A stretch of DNA of 64,000 nucleotides. Origin: Macrobrachium rosenbergii. Lineage: Eukaryota > Arthropoda > Malacostraca > Decapoda > Palaemonidae. The stretch covers positions 43,657,913-43,721,912 of the forward strand of contig NC_089753.1 of NCBI RefSeq assembly GCF_040412425.1, in the 5' to 3' direction. The position numbers were made by a program, and so were the translations under genes. The notes under the pieces are model-generated. The model ran no database searches, was not told where the DNA came from, and worked only from the letters and a program-made list of their open reading frames with translations. Of the stretch, positions 56,545 through 64,000 are shown one piece after another (position 1 is the first letter of the stretch; the number at the start of each line of letters is the position of its first letter).

Positions 56545-58352
56545 CCCTTAATGGACAGATCCCCTCAAGAGAGGATCTAAAATAGGTTTAGGGTGGTGGA
56601 CAGATCCCCTGAGGGGTATTAATATTACGTGCCATACGATTTGGCTGCATCAAGCGGGAAAGAGTTTCCATCGCTTCAATGGCCCATAAATGAATCATGG
56701 CAACTTTAGAATTCAGCTCAGCTCAATTGTGGGCGTCTCTGGGAATTCAGTATTGTTCTTGATTTGATGGGGGAAATGTCATGTTCCTCTCTCTCCCATG
56801 ATGCCATTTTATTTATTTGCCCATAAACATAGCCGGGGATTGCTGTTGGTTTTAGTTCATATCTTTTATGATGTGATGTCACCTATAATTGTACTAAAAC
56901 AAAACCTTCTTTCAGTTTTCTTCTGAAGATGGAGAGAAACCCACAAGATTCCTGTGTATAACTTGTTTACTTGTAAATATTTACATATTACTTGAATCTT
57001 GAGTACTTTCAGGTCCTACATGTGACCCTTTTTCAAGAGATGTGAAGGTAGTCAGGCTGGTTCAAGGCCCAGCAATCTTCTGGAACTTCTCCCTGTGCTG
57101 TCATTTATATGATGGCTGTCCTGGTTTCCATTTTCTTGAGAGTTGTTAATCTCCTCCTGTCGGTCTGATGGCCAGTGGGATTAACCCTTGTGGTGAGTGA
57201 GTTGTCACCATCGGTTTGTTGGGTGGGAGACCTAACCTCCGGGTCAGAAGAATTCGATCTTAGCTTCTTTTAATATTAAAGCAAAAACATGGGATCTTCT
57301 GAGTAAATCCTTAGTTTCCTTCTATCACTTTAATCTTTCTGATGAGTGCCCCTTCCACTAGCCTCCTATGACTGATGTTACTGTTTTGTGTGAAAAACAG
57401 TAGGCTTTTATACAAAAGCAGTAACATCAGTCATAGGAGGGTAGTGGAAGGGGCACTCATCAGAGATTAAAGTGATAGAAGGAAACAAAGGATTTACCTC
57501 AGAAGATCCCATAAGCCGAGCTTTAATATTAAAAGAAGCTAAGATCGACCCTTCTGACCTGGAGGTTAGGTCTCCTGCCCAACAGACCAATGGCGACCAC
57601 TCACTTACCACAAGGGTTAATCCCACTGACCATCAGATCAGGATATCAGACCGAAAGGAGGAGATTAACAACTCTCAAGAGAATGAAAACCAGGACAGCC
57701 ATCATATAAATGACAGCACAAGGAGAATTAGTTCCAGAAGATTGCTGGGCCTTGAACCAGTCTGACTACCATCACATCTCTTGAAAAAGGGTCACAGTTA
57801 GGACCTGAAAGTACTCAAGATTCAAGTAATATGTAAATATTTACAAGTAAACAAGTTATACACAGGAATCTTGTGGGTTTCTCTTTCTATAATTGTAATT
57901 TTGCAATGAAAAGTGCAAAGAAACATTAGAAAAAACGTGTAGGCCTATACCTCACAAAAAAGTTACTGCATCTCTTGATCTCAGTAAATTTAAGCAAATA
58001 TTTTACAACAAATATGCTCATAATTTGTTTCTGATTTTAGTTCTTATCTGTTTTGATATTGTGTAAGTTGTAATTATAATTCTACAAAATAAAATAAATT
58101 ATTAGCAAAAACATTTACAACTTAGTAAAATTTACGAATGTTTTGTAAAAGAGGCCCCACAAAGTTGTAAATAGTCACTTTCAACTTCCCATGGAAGATA
58201 GGGAAAATTAAAAAAAAAAAATTTTCTTAAACCATGTGCATTTGCATAGCTTCTGCTTTCCATTGATGTGTTTTTTTTCTTAAATTGGCCAACCTTAAAG
58301 TTTGTCCCAGTCTGGGGGTTGCATGCTATATAATTAGCCTGTCCCTTAAGGG
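56545..58352. mobile_element. piggyBac-type nonautonomous element, copy 2 (inverted relative to copy 1)
   Basis: It begins CCCTTAATGGACAG and ends CTGTCCCTTAAGGG, flanked by TTAA on both sides (56541-56544 and 58353-58356). Interior blocks match copy 1 in reverse orientation, for example ACCATGTGCATTTGCATA, AAATTGGCCAACCTTAAAG and CTTCCATGGAAG-type segments. A 994-bp palindromic insertion at 56894-57887 accounts for its greater length. Confidence 0.85.
56894..57887. mobile_element. Large palindromic insertion with 10-bp target duplication
   Basis: It is flanked by TATAATTGTA on both sides (56884-56893 and 57888-57897). The arms, about 450 bp each (56932-57383 and 57419-57886), are highly complementary; the centre is about 35 bp. 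Outer sequence GTGTATAACTTGTTTACTTG pairs with CAAGTAAACAAGTTATACAC. One arm has a 97-residue frame (57472-57765) without a recognisable domain. The mechanism is unknown: a foldback element or a head-to-head dimer of a retroelement 3' end (Penelope-like elements can carry inverted ends) are possibilities. Confidence 0.8.
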
Positions 58353-58762
58353 TTAATATAATTTCTTGACTGGAGAATAGAGAAAATGATGTACAAATGG
58401 CAGCTCAGGTGAGATAATTCGAGAAATTTACCAAACTAATGGGAAATATACCGTCTAGCCTTTTGTTTATATTTTTGCTTTCGTCCCTGAGGGGCTTGTA
58501 ATAAACACGGTGCAAAGCTGAGCTCCTGCCATGTTTAGTACCAGCCTTGGAGATTAACATGAAAACATGAAAGATGGTAAAAAGAAAGACTAAATTTCTC
58601 AAATTATCTAACTTGTAAGCTTACTGTATTAAGCTATTTATGCCCTTTTCTATATTGTTTAGTTACAAAATTACATTAATAAATATCTTCATGTGGCCCT
58701 CTCCTTTACATTTACTGTATAAGCCTGTTATTCAAACTATGGGGTGTCTTAGCAGACTGCTA
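58353..58762. other. Putative intron 1: unassigned
   Basis: AT-rich, no supported feature. Confidence 0.5.
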
Positions 58763-59204
58763 GGTATTATTTCACTTATGGACATTAATTGCTTTCAACA
58801 TAAAATATAGGTTTTTCTGTTGTATTATGATGTGATTTGAATGATTTAGAGGTTTATTTCCATCGCAAATGAATACTTATCCTTCCCCGACAAATGATAT
58901 ACTGTATACAAAATTAATAAAATTACGACTTGTCAGAATACTGCACCCCCCTCTCCATAGCTAATACGGCAAAACTGTAATCAGTAAACACAGTTTTGAC
59001 GTATTAGCTATGGAGAGGCAGGGTGCAGTATTCTGACAAGTCGTAATTTTATTAATTTTGTATAGAGTATCTCATTTGCCGGGGAAGGATAAGTATTCAT
59101 TTGCGATGGAAATAAACCTCAAAATCATTCAAATCACATCATAATACAACAGAAAAACCTATATTTTATGTTGAAAGCAATTAATGTCCATAAGTAAAAT
59201 AATA
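58763..59204. repeat. Near-perfect palindrome, about 215-bp arms and 11-bp loop
   Basis: GGTATTATTTCACTTATGGA at the left pairs with TCCATAAGTAAAATAATACC at the right; GACTTGTCAGAATACTGCAC pairs with GTGCAGTATTCTGACAAGTC. The loop lies at 58979-58989 between AAAACTGT and ACAGTTTT. Few mismatches remain. No ORF or target duplication was identified. Confidence 0.92.
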
Positions 59205-59522
59205 CCGACTGCTAGGCTAGCCTTAGCTAGGAGCCTACTTTCGGTACCCCCTTGCCATGTCCCACAATTATTACCGTTCCTGGACAGGGTTAGAGCCTGC
59301 CACTATCTAGCCCCTCCTATCTAGCAACTCTTGACTCGTCTACGCCTACCTCTGCCGTACAGCCTAGCCTACTATCCTAGGGCAACCAGGAGGGTCGCCT
59401 AAGCCTGCTGTACAGGGGGCTGGTGTCTAGCCTCAATGAGGTCAAATTCCCCGACTTAACCAGCCGCCAGCGGGCTGACCAAACATTTAAAATAAAAAGA
59501 AGAATCAAATCACACCACATAC
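59205..59522. other. Putative proximal intron 1 sequence
   Basis: Higher GC than the surroundings, with no supported coding. If exon 1 is real, this is the start of its intron. Confidence 0.4.
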
Positions 59523-59740
59523 CTGAAATCACCTCTTTTAATTCCCGCAAATACAAACACCCGGCGAGCCTACGTCTTAAAAATAGGCTCCCTGGGGCTG
59601 GGGGATGATCGCCATCATCGCGAACACAGATCGATCGAAAAGGGCGTCGTCGGATACCGACTTCGGAAATGGGGGGCTCCTCCTCACATGAATCACACAG
59701 ACTCGTTCTCTGATAGCAAATCCTCCTATCCAAAGCACAT
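59523..59740 (-). promoter_or_regulatory. Candidate 5'-UTR exon 1 of the host gene (5' limit unknown)
   Basis: A perfect donor, GATTTCAG|GTATGT, lies at 59523/59522 on the gene strand, in a locally GC-richer, CpG-containing stretch upstream of exon 2. The reading through it (MDRRICYQRTSLCDSCEE...) does not continue into the RS frame if spliced to exon 2. It would therefore be noncoding or an upstream ORF. The transcription start and the 59740 limit are not defined by the sequence. Confidence 0.35.
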
Positions 59741-60157
59741 ACTATACAACAGTGACGTCACATACATACGAAATACCTTAAAACAACAACGCCGAACGGC
59801 TTTTACGAAAATGTTAATGACGGACGGTCGCCTATTGTTCCGTTACATCGGCCGGACTCGGTGAGTTCACGAGCGATATTGAGTTAGAGATGTCACAGCT
59901 GCGTTCTTTAGATTTTTTTTATAATATATCGTATATTTCAATGAAAACTGCTCTTATTTTACCACTTTGTTGTTCATTATAAATTTCATTACTATTATTT
60001 ATTCTTTTTATACATATGTAGCAAGTAAATGCATAAATTTAAAGGGAAGTACGTAGTGAAGAGTTCAAAATGCTACAGGCATTCAGCAGAATTTAGCTAA
60101 ACGGGAATAATATGATATGCACTGTGCAGTAATATATATACACATACGTACATACAA

Positions 60158-60239
<82 letters not shown>

Positions 60240-60292
60240 ATATATAAATACATACATATATATATATATATGTGTGTGTATGTATGTGTATG

Positions 60293-60377
<85 letters not shown>
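60158..60377. repeat. Compound microsatellite (CA)n(TA)n(TG)n(GA)n
   Basis: In order: about 12 CA units, about 23 TA units, a mixed TATA/TGTG stretch, TG units, then about 33 GA units. Long ORFs on both strands here are artefacts of the repeats. Confidence 0.97.
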
Positions 60378-60378
<1 letters not shown>

Positions 60379-60749
60379 TCCTTCTGTTTCTCTTTCTCTC
60401 TCTCACTCTCTCATTCAGACTCCTATTTCACAAGCTCTTTCATGCTTCTTTTATATTCAGGCCCGTTCATTCCGATACCTCTTTCATACCAGCTGTCTCG
60501 CATTTTCTTGTTTCTCTCGCTCATCTATCACCTTAGCACTTCAGATATGTATCTTTGTTCCCTCGCCTATAATCCTCCATTCGTTCTGTGATCAAACTAT
60601 GTCAGAACACTTCAGTTCATCATTTTACCTACGCTATCATTTTTTCCACCTTGGCGTGTCTTCATATTCTCGATCCTTCAGTTCCTGTTACACAACATAT
60701 CCCATGTGAATATTTCATCTAAACAACTACAATGTTTTTTTCTTTTATT
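60378..60749. other. Unassigned sequence between microsatellite and non-LTR fragment
   Basis: Pyrimidine-rich on the plus strand; possibly part of the adjacent decayed non-LTR element but without motifs. Confidence 0.35.
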
Positions 60750-61250
60750 TGCATTCAGTGACTACGATCACTCCATGAAGAAAAATTGGCTCAACAATTC
60801 TTTCAGACATCCCCCACCTTGGTTTCTGCAGATGTTTCAAATGCCTTCCTAACTTTTTGGAAAATCGACGCTACCTTACTTCTTCTCCCATTTTCTTTAA
60901 TCAACTATATGAATATTCACTGACCTGGTTTCCTGGTTTCCATCTACCATCATAACCTCACACTTTCCCATATTTACTTACCTTTTTCTCCTCCATCATT
61001 AATTTCTGAAGTATCATCCCCAGTCAATACATCATCCTCTGCAAATATACTTCATGCACGATCGACCTTCTTATCCTACAACTTCCTCAGACTTTTACAC
61101 CACACCAGTCACTCTCCCACCTTCAATTTCTACCAGAAGCTTTCATCCATCACAAAACTTTTAATCATTCTCTTCTATATCATACATCCTCAACACCTTC
61201 CGCACTGCCTCTCTATCGATTCTAAAGTGAATGTTTTTGTATGGATACAA
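60750..61250 (-). pseudogene. Decayed non-LTR reverse transcriptase fragment
   Basis: The minus strand, across frames and stops, reads pieces such as CKSLRKL, TGDDTSEIN and VSKYGKxEVMMVDGNQET. These recall the (A)DDxxLTGxSxE...VNxxKSKVMxxG region around the RT palm of LINE elements. Stops are frequent. The assignment is from a short pattern only. Confidence 0.35.
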
Positions 61251-61252
61251 CA

Positions 61253-61380
61253 TGTGAGAGAGGTACGAAATAATGAGCAGGAAGACAAGTACTGCTGGTT
61301 TATTGGTTGTTGTTGTTTGTTGTTTTAGATTTAGCTGGCCTTGTGCCAGCACGGGCTCTTGCTCCTAGAGCAGCCCGTAA
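61253..61380 (-). repeat. Truncated copy of the Gypsy LTR end
   Basis: TGTGAGAGAGGTACGAAATA and the following 125 bases match the start of the full LTR at 61830 with few differences. The match stops exactly after GAGCAGCCCGTAA. Confidence 0.85.
61309..61380. repeat. Two-hairpin cassette, copy 1
   Basis: TTAGCTGGCCTTGTGCCAGC and ACGGGCTCTTGCTCCTAGAG followed by CAGCCCGTAA can form two adjacent stems (CTGGC/GCCAG and ACGGGCT/AGCCCGT). The second copy is at 61882-61951. Confidence 0.8.
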
Positions 61381-61829
61381 CTCTATGTTGATGATGAGTC
61401 TGTGAGATGGGTAGGTTAATGAAAACTTTATTATGATACATGAAAGTGATTTTGGTGGGGGTGAATTTTGAAATGAAAAGATTTAACAGGCAAGGTTGCA
61501 ACCTCTTTGAACCCTAAGGTACCCATCAGATGAGGATAAAAGTACGATAGCAGTAAGTGTTGGCTAGTGGGAGAGGCCAACAAATGGAAAAAAGAAGAAT
61601 TGAGTAGTAGGCACAGGTAGCTAGTATGCTAGTTCGTGGTGATCTAAAGCCATATTCCTTGTCCGGTCCTAATTCTTGTGTCTGTATGTGTTTTGTGTAT
61701 TTGTTGGGTGTTGATTGTGATGGATGGAATGATAGTCCGTTGGGGGTGTGGATTAGGTTCATTGGTCCAAGACTTAGTCGCCGTTTGGGTCCGTTAATGG
61801 CTTCCGGGAACCACTCCGGGGCTCACCAC
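61381..61829. other. Unassigned sequence between the partial and the full LTR
   Basis: About 450 bp without recognised motifs. It could be flanking DNA or part of another LTR. Confidence 0.4.
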
Positions 61830-62303
61830 TGTGAGAGAGGTGCGAAATAATGGGCAGGAAGACAAGCACTGCTGGTTTATTGGTTGTTGTTGTTTTAGAT
61901 TTAGCTGGCCTTTTGCCAGCACGGGCTCTTGCTCCTAGAGCAGCCCGTAATGGTTTATTGGTTTATTGGTGAAGCGAGCTGCTTATAAAGCGGGATGCGG
62001 ACGTCTGCGTAGTTCGCAGAGACCACTGGTACAAAGATTTACAGGTGACCTGAGTCAAACTAATTTCTTACAAAAACAGGACAGGTTCATACAGAAAACA
62101 TAGTGATCAATAATGTCTGACACATAACATAAATAACTCGTTACTTGTACATAAAGCATGGTTGTTTAGAAAGACAACATATATACAATTTACAATTATG
62201 GTGATAAATGTACGGTATATTCTGATCGACTTTAGGTCGATGTGAAGGCACCGCAGAAAACAGGATGTTCTCTACAGAGAACGCATTGAGCAAGGACTTT
62301 ACA
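61830..62303 (-). repeat. 3' LTR of the Gypsy element
   Basis: On the sense strand it starts TGTAAAGTCCTTGC and ends CTCTCTCACA, with TG...CA ends. It follows a purine tract (GGAGGTGGGGGGGAG) at 62304-62321. CTTTATAAGC at about 61981-61990 is a TATA-like box. The two-hairpin cassette (61882-61951) is flanked by repeats of TGGTTTATTGGT, so it looks inserted within the LTR. Confidence 0.75.
61882..61951. repeat. Two-hairpin cassette, copy 2, with flanking 12-bp repeats
   Basis: The same cassette as at 61309, with GGCCTTTTGCCAGC instead of GGCCTTGTGCCAGC. TGGTTTATTGGT lies immediately before and after, suggesting a target duplication of a small insertion or part of a SINE-like tail. Confidence 0.7.
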
Positions 62304-62393
62304 ATACTCCCCCCCACCTCCAAAGACAGAGGCAACGTCTGATTAAACCAGGTATCTGCTGGGGGCGACGAAGGGGGCCTCGACTTCTCGATG

Positions 62394-64000
62394 TCAATTG
62401 GAGAGGGTGGTCACCTTCCCCGGTGTCCTCTGCAGCAGTCTGTTGGGGTGCCTTTCTGTCCGGTTTCTGGGTTTGCCGGGGACGCCCACGCCTCCTTCCT
62501 GCGCCCAGGTTGTCCAGAGGGCTGCCGCATCCTGCAGGAGGTCTTGGGGTCCGCCTCTGTTGCCCTCCTCCAGGAATGCAGGTTTGAGACAATCTATTGA
62601 TACCCAGTCTTCCCGCCCATAGATAGATATTTGGAATGCCTTCTTGTTCCTTTCCAGTACAAGGAAAGGTCCTCTGTAGGGTCTAGTCAAGGGTGGGCAT
62701 ATGGTGTCATCCCTGACGAAGACATGGTTAGTGGAGGACAGCCAGGGGGGTATGAAGGGGGATGTCCTGTCGGTGAATGTCCTTTGGCAGGGGGCGAACT
62801 CTCCAACCCTGTCACGGAGCCTCTGCATCCCTATGTCGTCCCTGTCCTCTGCGACGAGTTCCCCTGGGACTACCAGAGTCTCCCCGTAGACTTTTTCCAC
62901 TGAGGAGGGGTCGCTGTTGGCTCTGGGGGTGGTCCTCAACTCAAGGAGGACCCAGGGCAGCTGGTACTTCCAATTTTTGGAGGAGCAACGAGCCATGAGG
63001 GACGCCTTCAGAGACCTGTGGAACCTTTCCACCATTCCGTTGACTGCAGGGTTGTAGGTGGTGGTGCTGTGGTGAGTGGTCCCCATTAGGCATGCCAGGG
63101 CAGTCCACAGCTCGGACAGGAAAGAGGGTCCCCTGTCTATTGTTATTTTGTCTGGGACACCGAACTGGCTGATCCAGCTGGAGAGGAGGGCTTCCACACG
63201 TGCAATGGAGGTGGCTTCATCCATGGGCGTAGCTTTGGGCCACCTGGTGGAGTGGTCGACAACCGTCAGAAGGTATCTGGCTCCTCCTGATGGGGGAAGA
63301 GGACCCACTACGTCGACGTGGATGTGCCCAAAGCGTCTCTTTGGCTGGGGGAATTCGCCCACTCCCGATTCGGTGTGCAGTACCACTTTGCTTGCCTGAC
63401 ACTGCATACACTGTCTTGCCCAGGCTGTCGCGTCTTTCCGTATTCCATGCCAGACGAACTTCTCCATCAGCAGCCTGGCTTTTGTCCTTCTGGAGGGGTG
63501 GGATAGGCTGTGGATGATGTCGAAGACCAGCCGACGTCTGGAGGCGGGTATCAGGGGGTGGGGACATCTGGTACTGACATCGCTCAGTAATGTTGATCCT
63601 CCTGAGCTGAAGGGTACGTCCTTCCACTTCTGCGACGTGATGGCTGTACGGTAGGCTGGGGTCTCAGGGTCAGCAGCTTGTTCACGGGCGAGGTCCTCGT
63701 AGTCGATCCCGGGCTGTACTGAATCGATCTCGATCCTCGAGAGGGCGTCAGCTGCCAGGTTCTTCCTGCCGGGAAGGTATTTGATGGTGCAGGTGAACTC
63801 TGCAATGGCTGCGAGGTGTCGCTGCTGCCTAAAGGACCATGCGTCCCCCAGCTTCGTGAAGGTGTGAAACAGCAGCTGGTCCAAATTGTGAAGGGCGTCC
63901 CCTCCAGGAGGAACTTGAAGTGCCGTACCACCTGGTATGCTGAGAAGAGTTCCCAGTCGAAGGTGCTGTAGTGGGACTCGGCGGGGTTTAGCCTCCTACT
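62394..64000 (-). CDS. Gypsy pol: RNase H end and integrase (partial, frameshift near 63880)
   Basis: The 496-residue frame (62394-63884) starts in the RNase H tail: HLAAIAEFTCTIKYLPGRKN then LAADALSRI. Integrase follows: HHCC zinc finger (His125/129, His146, Cys159 and Cys162 in the region SLSHPSRRTKARLLMEKF), then the catalytic core with Asp191 (HIHVDVVGPL), Asp250 (TIDRGPSFLS) and Glu286 (NGMVERFHRSL). The last two are separated by 35 residues, the D-35-E spacing. A C-terminal domain with RPYRGPFLVLERNKKAFQI follows. Further upstream, ESHYSTFDWELFSAYQVVRH at 63960-63900 is RNase H in another frame, so one frameshift breaks pol. Integrase itself appears intact; it would insert element DNA into chromosomes. 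Confidence 0.88.

Larger units (their letters stand above)
1..59523 (-). other. Host gene: RS-rich putative RNA-processing protein, five coding exons plus possible 5'-UTR exon, 3' end outside window
   Basis: Five minus-strand coding exons join without a frame break. Exon 2 ends in phase 0, exon 3 in phase 1, and exons 4 and 5 in phase 2; each acceptor restores the open frame. Boundaries are GT/AG: AGG|GTGAGA, ACG|GTTAGT, CAG|GTAAGG and GAG|GTAGGA donors. The CDS seen is 1978 nt (about 659 residues) with no stop before the left edge. Introns are about 7.6 (inferred), 4.5, 10.5, 7.7 and 27.2 kb and are mostly transposons. The product is low-complexity and Arg/Ser-rich around one conserved-looking core. 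That core resembles vertebrate NKAPD1 (C11orf57) in the pattern KK-x2-D-x-EA-x3-P-x-RW-x-HSG-[FY]-KELY. Nuclear RNA processing is inferred from composition and this resemblance. The exact orthology is not settled. Confidence 0.75.
61830..64000 (-). mobile_element. Ty3/Gypsy-type LTR retrotransposon, 3' half (runs off right edge)
   Basis: In minus-strand sense order: the end of the RNase H domain, integrase, stop, purine-rich tract and 3' LTR (62303-61830). The remaining pol, gag and 5' LTR would lie beyond position 64000. Base composition of the pol part is GC-richer than the surroundings, suggesting a relatively recent arrival. Confidence 0.85.

Noticed and set aside
60083..60591. Long ORFs with Ile-Tyr, Thr-His and Arg-Glu repeats
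   Set aside because: They are produced by the compound dinucleotide microsatellite.
62398..63627. Several plus- and minus-strand ORFs overlapping integrase
   Set aside because: The integrase frame has full motif support; the others are alternative-frame readings of GC-rich coding DNA.
1..64000. tRNA or rRNA genes
   Set aside because: I looked for B-box (GGTTCGAATCC-like) and rRNA signatures by eye and saw none. A covariance-model scan was not possible, so small RNA genes could be missed.

Overview
This window looks like nuclear DNA from an arthropod, most likely a decapod crustacean. The DNA is AT-rich, with multi-kilobase introns bounded by GT/AG, long (GA)n/(CT)n/(CA)n microsatellites and a very high load of decayed transposons. 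Several elements are DIRS-type tyrosine-recombinase retrotransposons, a group reported to be common in decapods. The host assignment is inference. Nothing looks prokaryotic.

One host gene spans almost the whole window on the minus strand. I assembled five coding exons whose splice phases agree throughout: 51762-51936 (ATG at 51905), 46886-47225, 36262-36379, 28377-28577 and 1-1175 (running off the left edge). A possible 5'-UTR exon ends at 59523. The product so far is about 659 residues. It has an Arg-Pro-Arg-Ser-Pro start, a Gly-rich basic stretch, a conserved-looking core (FWTKKLLDAEAAQPN then RWAHSGFKELY) resembling vertebrate NKAPD1, a long RS domain, a Lys-rich patch and an acidic C-terminal part. 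It is probably a nuclear RNA-processing protein.

Its introns are filled with mobile DNA. Intron 5 (27 kb) holds a three-level nest of DIRS elements: A (10590-17140) sits in the left terminal repeat of C (10490-19453), which sits inside the boundaries of D (3239-22104). D's recombinase gene is also split by a Tigger-like element that contains a hAT element. Intron 4 holds decayed DIRS element G (28658-33594). Intron 3 holds F (40457-46825), the best-preserved copy: inverted termini, an internal complementary region, gag, RT/RNase H and an uninterrupted tyrosine recombinase. It lies only 60 bp from exon 3. Just left of F is a piggyBac-type element (39367-40375) carrying a Tigger-type MITE. Intron 2 holds a short DIRS-derived copy, H.

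The inferred intron 1 contains a Tigger/mariner-like element with a 0.6-kb internal duplication. It also holds the 3' end of an LTR retroelement whose last ORF has a membrane segment, a second piggyBac-type copy interrupted by a 1-kb palindrome, and a separate 442-bp palindrome. Beyond the putative first exon there is a compound microsatellite, a decayed non-LTR RT and the 3' half of a Ty3/Gypsy element (61830 to the right edge) with its integrase and LTR. All DIRS copies run in the same sense as the host gene.

Exon boundaries, element ends and domain calls were read by eye. Family names rest on motif recognition, not on database searches.
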